Positions 17,587-27,350 of a stretch of 64,000 nt of DNA are shown here, piece after piece. Position numbers and translations under genes: made by a program. This stretch comes from Billgrantia endophytica (lineage in GTDB: Bacteria > Pseudomonadota > Gammaproteobacteria > Pseudomonadales > Halomonadaceae): positions 124,001 to 188,000 of the forward strand of contig NZ_PNRF01000010.1 of the NCBI RefSeq assembly GCF_002879615.1. Direction: 5' to 3'. The notes beneath the pieces were generated by a model. That model was not told the DNA's origin and made no database searches. It saw nothing but the letters and a program-made list of their open reading frames with translations. How positions within the stretch are numbered: the stretch's first letter is position 1; each line of letters opens with the position of its first letter.

Positions 17587-18812
17587 TGATGGGTATCCGA
17601 CAGACACTCGATAATCTCGAACCGCATTTCCACAAGGGTGGCAAGTACGAGAAGATGTATCCGCTGTATGAAGCGGTCGACACCATCTTCTATTCACCGC
17701 CCAGCGTGGCCAAGACCACGGCGCATGTGCGCGACGGCATTGACCTCAAGCGCATCATGATCACGGTCTGGGCCTGCACCTTCCCGGCGATGTTCTTTGG
17801 CATGTGGAACGCTGGCTGGCAGTCCAACATGGCGATAGCCGAAGGCTATGCTTCCATGGCTGGCTGGCGCGAAGCGATCATGATGACCTTGGCCGCCGGT
17901 CACGACCCGGGCAGCTTCTGGTCCAACTTCGTGCTCGGCGCAACCTACTTCCTGCCGATCTATCTGGTGACCTTCGTCGTCGGTGGGTTCTGGGAGGTGG
18001 TGTTCGCGGTCAAGCGTGGCCACGAGGTCAACGAGGGATTCTTCGTTTCCTCCGTGCTCTACGCATTGATCCTGCCGGCCACCATTCCTCTGTGGCAGGT
18101 GGCCCTGGGCATCACCTTCGGTATCGTGATCGGGAAGGAAATCTTCGGTGGCACCGGCAAGAACTTCCTCAACCCGGCGCTGACCGGCCGCGCCTTCCTC
18201 TACTTCGCCTATCCGGCGCAGATATCCGGTGACGAGGTGTGGGTGGCGGCCGACGGCTACAGTGGCGCCACGCCGCTGTCAATCGCCTTCCAGGAAAACA
18301 TGACCGAACTCACCTCCCAGTACAGCTGGTGGGACGCCTTCATCGGTTTCTTGCCGGGCTCGGTCGGTGAGGTATCCACACTGGCGATCTTCATCGGTGC
18401 CGCCGTGCTACTGTGGACCAAGATCGCGTCGTGGCGAATCATGCTTGGGGTTTTCCTCGGCATGGTGGCCACCAGCGCGCTGTTCAACCTGATCGGTTCC
18501 GAGACCAACCCGATGTTTGCCATGCCCTGGTACTGGCATCTGGTGGTCGGCGGATTCGCCTTCGGCATGGTGTTCATGGCCACCGACCCGGTGTCCGCGT
18601 CGATGACCAATCAGGGCCGTCTGATCTTCGGCGTCCTGATCGGCGTGATGACGGTGCTGATCCGCGTGGTGAACCCGGCCTTCCCGGAGGGCATCATGCT
18701 GGCGATTCTGTTCGCCAACCTGTTCGCACCGCTGATCGACCACTTCTTTGTTCAGGCCAACATCAAGCGCCGCCTGCAGCGCACCGGTGTGCCGGCCGAG
18801 GAGACTGCCTGA
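17586..18812 (+). CDS. nqrB: Na+-NQR subunit B
   Basis: A 408-residue integral membrane subunit carrying covalent FMN and riboflavin and forming the sodium channel. Ten or so hydrophobic helices are visible. The FMN attachment motif SGAT lies in [10 protein letters not shown] with Thr near residue 229, matching the known Thr236 of Vibrio. Two ATG codons in tandem open the gene, overlapping the nqrA stop; either may be used. Attachment of FMN to this threonine needs an ApbE-type transferase, which is relevant to the reduced ApbE-like gene at the end of this operon. Confidence 0.97.
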   Translation: MMGIRQTLDNLEPHFHKGGKYEKMYPLYEAVDTIFYSPPSVAKTTAHVRDGIDLKRIMITVWACTFPAMFFGMWNAGWQSNMAIAEGYASMAGWREAIMMTLAAGHDPGSFWSNFVLGATYFLPIYLVTFVVGGFWEVVFAVKRGHEVNEGFFVSSVLYALILPATIPLWQVALGITFGIVIGKEIFGGTGKNFLNPALTGRAFLYFAYPAQISGDEVWVAADGYSGATPLSIAFQENMTELTSQYSWWDAFIGFLPGSVGEVSTLAIFIGAAVLLWTKIASWRIMLGVFLGMVATSALFNLIGSETNPMFAMPWYWHLVVGGFAFGMVFMATDPVSASMTNQGRLIFGVLIGVMTVLIRVVNPAFPEGIMLAILFANLFAPLIDHFFVQANIKRRLQRTGVPAEETA

Positions 18813-19627
18813 TGGCACAGAGCAATAACTCCATCAAGAAGGTACTGACGGTGGCGTTCGCACTCTGCATCGTGTGTTCGATCATCGTCTCCACCGCCGC
18901 GGTGGCACTACGCCCCATGCAACTGCTCAACGAGGAGCTCGACCGCAAGACCAACATCCTGCGAGTGGCCAACCTCTATGAGCCGGGTATCGACGTGGAG
19001 TCCGCCTTCCGCGAGGTCGCCCCACGCGTGGTGGACATGCGTACCGGAGAGTATACCGATGAGTTCAACCCGGAGACCTTCGATCACTTCCAGGCGGCTC
19101 GTGACCCGGCTACCGGTCGCACCCTCTCGGGGGATCGCGATATCGCTGGCCTGTCTCGCGTCGAGAACTACGCCACCGTCTATCTGGTGGGCGATACCGA
19201 CAACCCGGAACAGATCATCCTGCCAGTTCGCGGGCAGGGTCTGTGGGGCCTGATGCGCGGTTACATGTCCATCGAGGGGGACGGCAACACCATCGTCGGG
19301 ATCACTTACTACGAGCACAGCGAGACCCCCGGGCTCGGGGCGGAAGTCAACAACCCACGCTGGCAGGCCCAGTGGGAAGGAAAGAAGATCTTTTCTGATG
19401 ACGAGAGCCTGGTTCCGGCTATCCGTGTGGCCCGCGGCAGCGGCACTGGAGAGCATCAGGTAGATGGCCTCTCTGGTGCGACGCTGACGGCCAATGGCGT
19501 CACCAACATGTTGCAGTTCTGGCTGAGCCCGGAAGGCTTCGGTGAGTATCTGGCGAGATTCCGCGGTGGAGTCGATCCGGAAGACGCTCAGGAAGCCGAT
19601 GTCGAACTCGAAGCGGAAGGAGCCTGA
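18812..19627 (+). CDS. nqrC: Na+-NQR subunit C
   Basis: A 271-residue subunit with one N-terminal membrane helix (residues 10-33) and a periplasmic FMN domain. The flavin attachment site is DGLSGAT with Thr near residue 224, equal to Thr225 of Vibrio. The ATG at 18812 overlaps the nqrB TGA by one base; the frame is open further upstream inside nqrB but that part is not homologous. A charged tail rich in Glu ends the protein. It passes electrons between the NqrB and NqrD/E cofactors. Confidence 0.96.
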   Translation: MAQSNNSIKKVLTVAFALCIVCSIIVSTAAVALRPMQLLNEELDRKTNILRVANLYEPGIDVESAFREVAPRVVDMRTGEYTDEFNPETFDHFQAARDPATGRTLSGDRDIAGLSRVENYATVYLVGDTDNPEQIILPVRGQGLWGLMRGYMSIEGDGNTIVGITYYEHSETPGLGAEVNNPRWQAQWEGKKIFSDDESLVPAIRVARGSGTGEHQVDGLSGATLTANGVTNMLQFWLSPEGFGEYLARFRGGVDPEDAQEADVELEAEGA

Positions 19628-19629
19628 TC

Positions 19630-20289
19630 ATGTCAGCCAAAAGTGTTCTCACGACGCCGCTGACGAAGAACAACCCCATCGCCCTGCAGGTGCTCGGTAT
19701 CTGCTCGGCGCTGGCGGTGACGACCAGCATGAGTGTTTCGCTGGTCATGTCCCTGGCCGTTATCTTCGTCACGGCATTTTCCAATCTGTTCGTGTCGCTG
19801 ATACGAAATCATATTCCGTCATCGATTCGTATCATCGTGCAGATGACCATCATCGCCTCACTGGTCATCGTGGTGGATCAGATCCTCAAGGCGTACGCCT
19901 ACGAGATGTCAAAGCAGCTCTCGGTGTTCGTCGGCCTGATCATCACCAACTGCATCGTAATGGGCCGCGCCGAAGGTTTCGCCATGCAGAACACTCCGGG
20001 GCTTTCCTTCCTGGATGGTGTCGGCAACGGCCTTGGCTATGGCCTGGTACTGATGTTGGTCGGCTTCGTGCGCGAACTGTTCGGTTCCGGTAGCGTCTTC
20101 GGCTTTACCGTGCTTCAGACGGTGCAGGACGGCGGCTGGTACGTACCCAACGGCCTGCTGCTGCTGCCGCCGTCGGCGTTCTTCATCATCGGTCTCTTTA
20201 TCTGGGTGCTTCGCGAGATGAATCCCGAGCAGGTCGAAGAGAACGAATTCGTGATGAGGAAGAACACCATGCCGAAGGAGGCTGTGTAA
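19630..20289 (+). CDS. nqrD: Na+-NQR subunit D
   Basis: A 219-residue integral membrane subunit with six helices in an inverted-repeat fold shared with NqrE. The conserved cysteine in [14 protein letters not shown] contributes to the iron centre formed between NqrD and NqrE. It starts 2 bases after nqrC. Length and motifs are normal. Confidence 0.96.
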   Translation: MSAKSVLTTPLTKNNPIALQVLGICSALAVTTSMSVSLVMSLAVIFVTAFSNLFVSLIRNHIPSSIRIIVQMTIIASLVIVVDQILKAYAYEMSKQLSVFVGLIITNCIVMGRAEGFAMQNTPGLSFLDGVGNGLGYGLVLMLVGFVRELFGSGSVFGFTVLQTVQDGGWYVPNGLLLLPPSAFFIIGLFIWVLREMNPEQVEENEFVMRKNTMPKEAV

Positions 20290-20290
20290 C

Positions 20291-20908
20291 ATGGAACACT
20301 ATATTAGCCTTTTCGTTGCCTCGGTCTTCGTCGAGAACCTGGCCCTGGCGTTCTTCCTCGGCATGTGTACCTTCCTGGCCGTATCCAAGAAGGTGTCGGC
20401 GGCCTTCGGGCTGGGCATTGCGGTCATCGTGGTGCTGACCATCTCGGTGCCGGTCAACAACGTGATCTACCACGCGCTGCTGGCCGAGGGTGCCCTGACC
20501 TGGACCGGCATCAGCGGTGCCGAAAACGTCGACCTGTCGTTCCTGGGTCTGCTCTCCTATATCGGCGTCATCGCGGCGCTGGTGCAGATCCTCGAGATGT
20601 TCCTCGACAAGTACGTGCCGGTACTCTACAACGCGCTGGGCGTGTTCCTGCCGCTGATCACCGTCAACTGTGCCATCCTGGGTGGCGTGCTGTTCATGGT
20701 CGAGCGTAACTACGGCTTCGGCGAATCCGTCGTCTATGGTCTGGGCTCGGGCGTGGGCTGGGCGCTGGCGATCACGGCGCTGGCGGGTCTGCGCGAGAGG
20801 CTCAAGTACAGCGATGTGCCTGGTGGCCTCCAGGGCCTGGGCATCACGTTCATCACCGTGGGCCTGATGTCGCTGGGCTTCATGTCCTTCTCCGGCATTC
20901 AGCTCTGA
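20291..20908 (+). CDS. nqrE: Na+-NQR subunit E
   Basis: A 205-residue integral membrane subunit, the partner of NqrD in holding the intramembrane iron centre; TVNCAILGG carries the conserved cysteine. Six hydrophobic helices are visible. It starts 1 base after nqrD. The gap to nqrF (71 bases) is the largest inside the operon. Confidence 0.96.
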   Translation: MEHYISLFVASVFVENLALAFFLGMCTFLAVSKKVSAAFGLGIAVIVVLTISVPVNNVIYHALLAEGALTWTGISGAENVDLSFLGLLSYIGVIAALVQILEMFLDKYVPVLYNALGVFLPLITVNCAILGGVLFMVERNYGFGESVVYGLGSGVGWALAITALAGLRERLKYSDVPGGLQGLGITFITVGLMSLGFMSFSGIQL

Positions 20909-20979
20909 GCCAGGACTCGTTTCCGGCGTTGCCAGGCGGCGTCGGGAACCCGGTTACTCACAGCAAATAGGAAACCGAC

Positions 20980-22212
20980 ATGGTTGGAACATCAGTCATC
21001 TTGCTCGGTGTGTTCATGTTCACCCTGATCGTCATCAGTCTGACGGTGGTGATCCTGGCGGCTCGCAGCAAGCTCGTGAGCAGCGGAGACGTGACCATCG
21101 AGGTCAACGGCGATCCCGAGCACACCCTGACCACTCAGGCCGGTGGTAAACTGCTGAATACCCTGGCTGCCAATGGGATATTCCTCTCGTCCGCCTGCGG
21201 CGGCGGCGGCTCCTGCGCTCAATGCAAGTGCCGGGTGGAAGAGGGCGGCGGTGCGATACTGCCCACCGAGGAGTCCCATTTCACCATGCGCGAGAAGAAG
21301 GAGGGTTGGCGCCTTTCCTGTCAGGTGCCGGTGAAGCAGGACATGAAGGTCGAGGTTCCCGAAGAGGTCTTCGGCGTCAAGAAGTGGGAGTGCGAGGTCG
21401 TCTCCAATCCCAACGTCGCGACGTTCATCAAGGAGCTCAACCTCAGGCTGCCCGAAGGCGAGAATGTCGATTTTCGCGCGGGTGGCTATGTTCAGCTGGT
21501 GGCACCTCCCTACGATATCACGTTCTCCGACTTCGATATCGAGGAGGATTACCGGGGCGATTGGGAGAAATTCGATCTGTTCAAGATCTCCCACAAGAAC
21601 AACGAGGAAGTCATCCGCGCCTATTCCATGGCGAACTACCCGGAAGAGGTGGGGATCCTCAAGTTCAACATTCGTATCGCCACGCCGCCGCCCAATACCA
21701 GCCACCCGCCGGGGCTCATGTCTACCTACGTCTTCAATCTGAAGCCGGGTGACAAGGTAACGGTCATGGGGCCCTTCGGTGAATTCTTCGCCAAGGAAAC
21801 CGACGCCGAAATGGTCTTCGTCGGCGGTGGTGCGGGCATGGCGCCGATGCGTAGCCACATCTTCGACCAGCTCAAGCGCCTGAAGTCCCAGCGCAAGATC
21901 TCGTTCTGGTATGGTGCGCGCTCCTGGCGTGAGACGTTCTATAATGACGAATACGACCAGTTGGCCGAGGAGTTCCCCAACTTTGAGTGGCACCTGGCAC
22001 TCTCGGATCCGCTGCCCGAGGACAACTGGGAAGGCCCCACCGGCTTCATCCATAACGTTCTCTATGAGAACTACCTCAAGGATCATCCGGCTCCCGAGGA
22101 TTGTGAGTACTACATGTGCGGGCCGCCCATGATGAACGCCTCGGTGATCAAGCTGCTGCTCGATCTGGGGGTGGAGCCCGAGAACATTCTGCTGGATGAC
22201 TTTGGCGGATGA
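20980..22212 (+). CDS. nqrF: Na+-NQR subunit F (NADH dehydrogenase subunit)
   Basis: A 410-residue entry subunit that oxidises NADH. It has an N-terminal membrane anchor (residues 5-28), a ferredoxin-type [2Fe-2S] domain with [12 protein letters not shown] near residues 70-81 plus a later Cys (LSCQ), an FAD domain with [11 protein letters not shown] near 212, and an NADH domain with [12 protein letters not shown] near 283. The C-terminal FGG is usual. The start ATG is preceded by AGGAAACCGAC. It overlaps the next gene by 4 bases (ATGA). Confidence 0.97.
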   Translation: MVGTSVILLGVFMFTLIVISLTVVILAARSKLVSSGDVTIEVNGDPEHTLTTQAGGKLLNTLAANGIFLSSACGGGGSCAQCKCRVEEGGGAILPTEESHFTMREKKEGWRLSCQVPVKQDMKVEVPEEVFGVKKWECEVVSNPNVATFIKELNLRLPEGENVDFRAGGYVQLVAPPYDITFSDFDIEEDYRGDWEKFDLFKISHKNNEEVIRAYSMANYPEEVGILKFNIRIATPPPNTSHPPGLMSTYVFNLKPGDKVTVMGPFGEFFAKETDAEMVFVGGGAGMAPMRSHIFDQLKRLKSQRKISFWYGARSWRETFYNDEYDQLAEEFPNFEWHLALSDPLPEDNWEGPTGFIHNVLYENYLKDHPAPEDCEYYMCGPPMMNASVIKLLLDLGVEPENILLDDFGG

Positions 22213-22997
22213 TCTCGGTCGCCTCTCGGCGATTTGCAGGGCTGGCTCAAGGTGGGCCAGCCCTGTTCATGTTCTGCCTGATGATATTGCCCATGGCCCT
22301 GCTAAGCGCTTGTCGCAGCCAGCTGGAAGAGCAGCAGCTGCAGGGCATCTCATTGGGAACGGGTTACCATATCACCCTGTATGCCGATCTCGGCGATAGT
22401 GATCGAGCGGTACTCGAGACCGGCATACAAGGTGAATTGGCACAGCTGGAACGACAGCGTTCAGTGCTCTTGCGTCACGTCAACACGGCCTTTTCCGGCC
22501 CCGGACTGCCGCTGTCACGCCTATCGGGCGCGGTGCTTGGCGAGCTGGATCGCCTGATTCACGCGCTTGCCGTCGACCGTTTGACAGCCTGGCTGGCCGA
22601 GCTTGGCATCGACCACTCACTGGTCGAGGTCGGGGGCGTGATCCGTGCCCAGGGTATGCCTCCCGGTGCCGCCTGGCGCTTGTCGCTGGAACATGCCGGT
22701 TTGCCCAAGCACGATGACTCGCGGCGGGTGCACCTGAAAGATGGTGCATTGGTGCATCGACTGGCGAACCACGCCAACGCGCCGTCGGCGGACGGACCGA
22801 AGATGCTGGGCGTCACCGTGATGGCCGCTACTGCCAGTGAGGCGTCGCGCCAGGCCCTATGGCTCTCCCGGGTCGAGCCGGATGTCGCCATGGCCGTGGC
22901 CACTAGCACGGATAGTGCTGTCAGAATCGTGGTCAGAAGCAGACAAGGCATTGAAATTCAAAATACTGCGGCACTCGAGTCCTGGCTCGAGCCTTAG
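22209..22997 (+). CDS. Reduced ApbE-like lipoprotein, probably not a functional flavin transferase
   Basis: A 262-residue protein in the usual place of apbE, the FAD:protein FMN transferase that flavinylates NqrB and NqrC. Homology is visible in [44 protein letters not shown] and the C-terminal part, but it is about 80 residues shorter than normal. The segment that normally carries the FDVTVGPLVNLWGFG block is missing, the DLSAIAKGYAVD block is degraded to [12 protein letters not shown], and the HTIDPRTG block has become [11 protein letters not shown]. The signal ends in LLSAC, so it should be an outer- or inner-membrane lipoprotein. Its frame is intact and it overlaps nqrF by 4 bases. It may be a non-enzymatic relic or have a new role. 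Confidence 0.75.
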   Translation: MISVASRRFAGLAQGGPALFMFCLMILPMALLSACRSQLEEQQLQGISLGTGYHITLYADLGDSDRAVLETGIQGELAQLERQRSVLLRHVNTAFSGPGLPLSRLSGAVLGELDRLIHALAVDRLTAWLAELGIDHSLVEVGGVIRAQGMPPGAAWRLSLEHAGLPKHDDSRRVHLKDGALVHRLANHANAPSADGPKMLGVTVMAATASEASRQALWLSRVEPDVAMAVATSTDSAVRIVVRSRQGIEIQNTAALESWLEP

Positions 22998-23013
22998 TCG
23001 GAAGGAGCGTTCT

Positions 23014-23268
23014 ATGACTACTTTCTTGGTCGTTCTGGGTTTCATGCTCTTGATCGTGGCCGCCATGGCGGTGGGCGTGATCATGGGCCGCAAGCCCATT
23101 GCCGGGTCTTGCGGAGGACTGAACAGCCTTGGCCTCAAGGATGGCTGTGATATCTGCGGAGGCAAGGATGAGGTCTGCGAAGAGGAAAATCGCAAGCGTG
23201 GCAGTGCCCGTCGTCGCAGCGACGAAAGCCGTGGTGCCGACCTCGGCTACGATGCAACCCGGCGCTGA
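23014..23268 (+). CDS. nqrM: Na+-NQR maturation protein NqrM
   Basis: An 84-residue protein with one N-terminal membrane helix (residues 4-25) and a cysteine cluster GSCGGLNSLGLKDGC with CxxC and a fourth Cys near 52. NqrM (formerly DUF539) delivers iron to the NqrD/NqrE centre and is needed for assembly. The ATG at 23014 has AAGGAG 6 bases upstream. It follows the apbE-like gene by 16 bases, as in other nqr operons. The tail is Arg/Asp-rich. Confidence 0.93.
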   Translation: MTTFLVVLGFMLLIVAAMAVGVIMGRKPIAGSCGGLNSLGLKDGCDICGGKDEVCEEENRKRGSARRRSDESRGADLGYDATRR

Positions 23269-23388
23269 GCAGGGCGAACACCTCCCGGTGTTAGCCACAT
23301 CACTTTCCGGAGGGTGATCCGACCCTCGGGGATGACATCCGCATGAAGGGATAACCTACAGAACGGGAACAAGGAGACGCGAGAGCCC

Positions 23389-24780
23389 ATGGCAGTCCAT
23401 AACTACGACGTGGTGGTGATCGGCACCGGTCCCGCCGGTGAAAGTGCCGCCATCAATGCCGCCAAGCATGGCAAGCGAGTCGCGGTAGTGGAGAAGCAGC
23501 CGGTAGTGGGGGGTAACTGCACGCACTGGGGGACCATCCCCTCCAAGGCGCTGCGGCACCAGGTCAAGCAGATCATGGCCTTCAATACCAACCGCATGTT
23601 TCGCGATATCGGCGAACCCCGTTGGTTCTCCTTCCCCAGGATCATGGAGCGCTCTCGCGTCACGATCGATCAGCAGGTCGAGATGCGTACCCGCTTCTAT
23701 GCCCGAAATCGCATCGACCTGTTTGCCGGGGTGGCACGCTTCAAGGATGAACAGACGCTACTTATCCGTGATCGTCAGGAAGGGCTCGAAGAGCTGGTGG
23801 CACAGAAGGTCATCATCGCGACCGGCTCTCGGCCCTATCGGCCTGCGGACATCGACTTCCGTCACCCTCGTATCTACGAGTCAGACACCATCCTGAGCCT
23901 GTCCCATACGCCTCGTACGTTGGTCATCTTCGGGGCTGGCGTCATCGGCTGTGAATACGCATCGATATTCTCCGGGCTCGGGGTAAAGGTCGACTTGATC
24001 AACAGCCGGAATAGCCTGCTTTCCTTCCTTGATGACGAGATCTCTGACGCGCTCTCCTACCATTTGCGCAAGCATGGTGTGCTGATTCGTCATAACGAGG
24101 AATACGATCGCGTCGTGGGTGATGAATCGGGTGTCGAGGTCTACCTGAAGTCGGGGAAGAAACTTCGTGCGGATGCCTTCCTCTGGGCCAACGGCCGCAC
24201 CGGCAACACGGATGAACTCGGGCTGGAAAACATCGGGCTGGAAGCGAATGGCCGGGGTCAGCTCCAGGTCGATGAACACTACCGTACCGTCATCCCGCAT
24301 ATCTATGCGGCTGGTGATGTCATCGGCTGGCCCAGCCTGGCCAGCGCGGCCTACGACCAAGGGCTCAATGCCTGCGACGAACTGCTGGGCCGCGATTACC
24401 GTTATGTCAACGAGGTGCCTACGGGAATCTACACCATCCCTGAAATCAGTTCGTTCGGCCGCACCGAGCGTGAGCTGACGGAAGCCAAGGTGCCTTACGA
24501 AGTGGCTCAGGCTTTCTTCAAGGACACCGCTCGTGCCCAGATTACCGGGGATACGGTGGGGATGCTCAAGATCCTTTTCCATCAGGATACGCTGGAAATC
24601 TACGGTATCCACTGCTTTGGCGACCAGGCCTCGGAAATCGTTCACATCGGTCAGGCGATCATGCAGCAAAAGGGCGAGGCCAACACGCTGAAATACTTCG
24701 TCAATACCACCTTCAACTATCCCACCATGGCCGAAGCCTATCGGGTTGCCGCCCAGAACGGTCTGAATCGGGTCTTCTGA
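23389..24780 (+). CDS. sthA: Soluble pyridine nucleotide transhydrogenase
   Basis: A 463-residue cytosolic FAD enzyme that transfers hydride between NADPH and NAD+. FAD motif [17 protein letters not shown] near residue 10; [17 protein letters not shown] near 43, in which the second redox cysteine of dihydrolipoamide dehydrogenase is replaced, as usual for Sth; NAD(P) motif [13 protein letters not shown] near 179; second FAD site [13 protein letters not shown] near 305. Length equals E. coli SthA. AAGGAG lies upstream. Being next to nqr fits a role in NADH supply. The order nqr, apbE, sthA is also, to my knowledge, found in Pseudomonas. Confidence 0.96.
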   Translation: MAVHNYDVVVIGTGPAGESAAINAAKHGKRVAVVEKQPVVGGNCTHWGTIPSKALRHQVKQIMAFNTNRMFRDIGEPRWFSFPRIMERSRVTIDQQVEMRTRFYARNRIDLFAGVARFKDEQTLLIRDRQEGLEELVAQKVIIATGSRPYRPADIDFRHPRIYESDTILSLSHTPRTLVIFGAGVIGCEYASIFSGLGVKVDLINSRNSLLSFLDDEISDALSYHLRKHGVLIRHNEEYDRVVGDESGVEVYLKSGKKLRADAFLWANGRTGNTDELGLENIGLEANGRGQLQVDEHYRTVIPHIYAAGDVIGWPSLASAAYDQGLNACDELLGRDYRYVNEVPTGIYTIPEISSFGRTERELTEAKVPYEVAQAFFKDTARAQITGDTVGMLKILFHQDTLEIYGIHCFGDQASEIVHIGQAIMQQKGEANTLKYFVNTTFNYPTMAEAYRVAAQNGLNRVF

Positions 24781-24846
24781 TACCTGATGTACGAATAACG
24801 TCAGCCGATACCCAAGCCGTTAAATTGGATATCTAAACCTTCACGT

Positions 24847-24917
24847 CGCCCTCTCGCGAGGGCGATGCACTTGCCTGTGCCCTTTCCGCCGTTCCTGCAC
24901 CTCGTTGCGAGAGGGCG
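24847..24917. repeat. Mutually exclusive hairpins downstream of sthA
   Basis: CGCCCTC (24847-24853) can pair locally with GAGGGCG (24858-24864) over a TCGC loop. Alternatively CGCCCTCTCGC (24847-24857) pairs perfectly with GCGAGAGGGCG (24907-24917). The two structures exclude each other, as in attenuators; it may simply be the sthA 3' end. Confidence 0.45.
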
Positions 24918-25032
24918 CCTCCCGACGTCTCCTGATCTCTGGATGATCTTCCTTGACTCTCCTCTCATAGAAGGAGAATTAGCCCAAAACGGGCATGATA
25001 ATTGGCTCAGCATGAGTACGAGAAAAACCAAC

Positions 25033-25061
25033 TACACAAAGTGTGTAACATTCAGTAATAT
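25033..25061 (+). promoter_or_regulatory. Candidate promoter of the polysaccharide locus
   Basis: TACACA (25033-25038) and TAATAT (25056-25061), each 4 of 6 to consensus with a 17-base spacer, in the AT-rich stretch. The start would be near 25068, about 60 bases before the ops element. Confidence 0.35.
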
Positions 25062-25117
25062 TAAGATCGTTAACTTAACAATCAAAACAATGCCAAGAGT
25101 TGGGATAGGAGATGACC

Positions 25118-25201
25118 ATGAACTCCCGGGCGGTAGCGTGGATGAAACGTATTGATCTATCCCGACGTTTGCTCCGGCGCTGTCTCCCTATATCGGGGTA
25201 G
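25118..25201 (+). CDS. Short basic leader ORF overlapping the ops element
   Basis: A 27-codon ORF beginning ATG at 25118 with AGGAG 6 bases upstream and ending at TAG 25199-25201. The peptide is basic (MKRIDLSRRLLRRC in its middle). The ops element lies inside its codons 4-8. It could be a leader whose translation couples with RfaH loading, or the relic of a lost gene. A second ATG (25112) in the same frame is too close to the ribosome-binding site. Confidence 0.4.
   Translation: MNSRAVAWMKRIDLSRRLLRRCLPISG
25129..25140 (+). promoter_or_regulatory. ops element (RfaH recruitment site)
   Basis: GGCGGTAGCGTG is an exact match to the 12-base ops core found in JUMPstart leaders of capsule, LPS core and O-antigen operons. 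In the non-template strand of paused RNA polymerase it recruits RfaH, which suppresses termination and couples translation over long operons. It lies about 100 bases upstream of the first polysaccharide gene, on the coding strand, as in known cases. Confidence 0.8.
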
Positions 25202-25243
25202 TGGCGGGGTAAATTCAGTTTAACTGATGAATCCGAGATAGCG

Positions 25244-27298
25244 ATGACGACAACCATCTATAGGCCAGAAATCGATGGTTTACGAGCGATAGCCGTCCTG
25301 CCGGTCATTCTTTTTCACGCTGGATTTGAGAGGTTTAGCGGGGGCTATGTCGGTGTCGATGTTTTCTTCGTGATCAGCGGCTATCTGATAACCGGCATCA
25401 TCTATGGAGATATTCTCAAGGGAAATTTCTCGATCGTTCACTTCTATGAGAGGCGCGCTCGCAGAATACTTCCTGCCCTGTTTTTTGTCAGTGTGGTTTG
25501 CTTGTTATTCGCTTGGTTCTGGATGTTGCCAAGTGAGCTTGCGAGTCTCAGCGAGAGCCTGATTGCGGTCAACCTCTTCGTTTCCAACATCTACTTCTGG
25601 CAATCTCTGGACTATTTTGCCGGACCGGCGGAGATGCAGGCCTTCCTCCACACTTGGAGTCTAGCTGTCGAGGAGCAATTCTACTTCTTCTTCCCATTGT
25701 TCATGCTGCTGGTGGGAGGGTTAAGGAAGGGATTTCTACTTGCCATCGTCGCCCTGGGTCTGCTGGCCAGTCTTGCCTTGGCCGAATACGCGTCGAGCCA
25801 TCACCCCACGGCCAATTTCTATCTGCTTCCCACGCGAGCCTGGGAGCTGCTGACAGGGGCGGTCATTGCGATCTATATGCAGGATCGAAAGGGGACCTTT
25901 CCGCTGCTGGCGAGACATATCGGTGGTGGTGTGGGGCTCGCAATGATCCTGTTTGCCGTTTTCTTCTTTGATGCGTCTACACCCTTTCCGAGCCTTTGGG
26001 CCGTGGTGCCTGTACTGGGAACAGCGCTGGTCATCCTGCTTTCCAATGGCACCGACATCGTGGGTCGGTTGCTCTCCTGGCGGCCGGTGGTCGGCATTGG
26101 CCTGATAAGTTATAGCGCCTACCTGTGGCATCAGCCGGTCTTCGTCTTCGCCAAGGAGCGAAGCCTTGAGCCCATCGGTGATTTTGGGTTCCTGCTGTTG
26201 AGTGTCCTTTCACTGCTGCTCGCCTGGTTTTCCTGGCTTTTCGTCGAGTTGCCTTTCAGGAATCGCCGTAATTTTACGCGCGGACAGATCTTCAAATCAG
26301 CATTGGTGATGTCGTGCCTGATGGTCGGGGTGGGAGTCTTCGGCAAGTATGCGGACGGCATTCCGTGGCGATTCGATGAAGAGGTGAAAAGGATCGTGGA
26401 TTTCCGATACATCAAACATCATGTGCCGGAGGTGTGCCATGCCACTACGGGAAGGATGCTGTCCATTGAGGAAACCTGCGAGTACAACGAGGAGGGAGAA
26501 AAGATCGTGGTGGTCTGGGGGGACAGTCATGCCACCCCGCTGGTCCTTCCGGTTGCCGATCGCGTCGATGCCCTGGGTATGAAAGTGAAGATGCTCGTCT
26601 ACACCAACTGCCTACCTATTGCAGGTTATACACGAGAAAGCGAGCCGAATTGTGGCACGTTCAATAACAAGGTGATGGACTACCTGACGAATAACGACGA
26701 TGTCGAGATGGTTATCATGCTTGGCAGATACCCACTTCAGTTCGAGGCGGCGATATTCGATAACGGCAAGGGAGGGATCGAGGATGGTGCTTCCCACAGG
26801 GCAATTCCAATGGATTCATCCATTGACGTTGCCGAGGATGATGACACTCGTATCGAGATCGTAGGGCAACTACTACATGAGACTGTCGACCAACTGGTGA
26901 AAGACGGAAAGCGTGTCGTGTTGGTCTATCCCGTTCCCGAAGTGGGTTGGGATGTGCCCGTCCTGTTGGCCAAGGAAAGGATATTCGGTATCGAGCGAGA
27001 AACGCCGCTCTCTACCAGCTATGAACTCTTTCGAGAGCGTGCTGAAACGTCTTATCGTCAATTGTCCCGAGTGGAAGAAGACGAGAATGTATTGAAGATC
27101 TATCCGGCCGAACTGCTCTGTGACACCTATCTCACTGGCCGCTGTTCCGCTCAGTTCGAGGATGAACTGTTTTACTACGATAGCAATCACCTGAGCGTCG
27201 TCGGCGCCTCGATGTTAGTTGACCATATGTTCCATAAGATGGTCGGAAAAGGTTGGGTAAACGACAGTGTTATAGAAATCAGCTCGCGGAGAGAGTGA
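25244..27298 (+). CDS. OafA-type acyltransferase with C-terminal SGNH domain
   Basis: A 684-residue inner-membrane acyltransferase-3 protein. The N-terminal half (to about 365) has some ten helices and family motifs YRPEIDGLRAIAVLPVILFHAG, GYVGVDVFFVISGYLIT, FYERRARRILP and HTWSLAVEEQFY. The C-terminal periplasmic domain is SGNH-like: WGDSHATPL near 425 and DSNHLSVVGA with catalytic Asp/His near 646/649. Such fusions O-acetylate polysaccharide sugars. First structural gene after the ops element; GAGAT precedes the ATG. A broken copy of a similar gene lies at 54645, at the other end of the locus. Confidence 0.92.
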   Translation: MTTTIYRPEIDGLRAIAVLPVILFHAGFERFSGGYVGVDVFFVISGYLITGIIYGDILKGNFSIVHFYERRARRILPALFFVSVVCLLFAWFWMLPSELASLSESLIAVNLFVSNIYFWQSLDYFAGPAEMQAFLHTWSLAVEEQFYFFFPLFMLLVGGLRKGFLLAIVALGLLASLALAEYASSHHPTANFYLLPTRAWELLTGAVIAIYMQDRKGTFPLLARHIGGGVGLAMILFAVFFFDASTPFPSLWAVVPVLGTALVILLSNGTDIVGRLLSWRPVVGIGLISYSAYLWHQPVFVFAKERSLEPIGDFGFLLLSVLSLLLAWFSWLFVELPFRNRRNFTRGQIFKSALVMSCLMVGVGVFGKYADGIPWRFDEEVKRIVDFRYIKHHVPEVCHATTGRMLSIEETCEYNEEGEKIVVVWGDSHATPLVLPVADRVDALGMKVKMLVYTNCLPIAGYTRESEPNCGTFNNKVMDYLTNNDDVEMVIMLGRYPLQFEAAIFDNGKGGIEDGASHRAIPMDSSIDVAEDDDTRIEIVGQLLHETVDQLVKDGKRVVLVYPVPEVGWDVPVLLAKERIFGIERETPLSTSYELFRERAETSYRQLSRVEEDENVLKIYPAELLCDTYLTGRCSAQFEDELFYYDSNHLSVVGASMLVDHMFHKMVGKGWVNDSVIEISSRRE

Positions 27299-27350
27299 AA
27301 GAAAGGCCATACGGGCGACGCGAAACCGAACGCCACCTGAGGGAAGCAAT

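Larger units (their letters stand above)
24781..25243. other. Leader region of the polysaccharide locus
   Basis: These 463 bases separate sthA from the polysaccharide genes. Base composition drops to AT-rich after about 24960. The stretch holds two competing GC-rich hairpins, a candidate promoter, a short leader ORF and the ops element, each listed separately. Confidence 0.7.

Noticed and set aside
16618..17697. Long minus-strand open frames across the nqr operon and neighbouring genes
   Set aside because: They are shadows of nqrA-F in the complementary frame, without ribosome-binding sites or family motifs.
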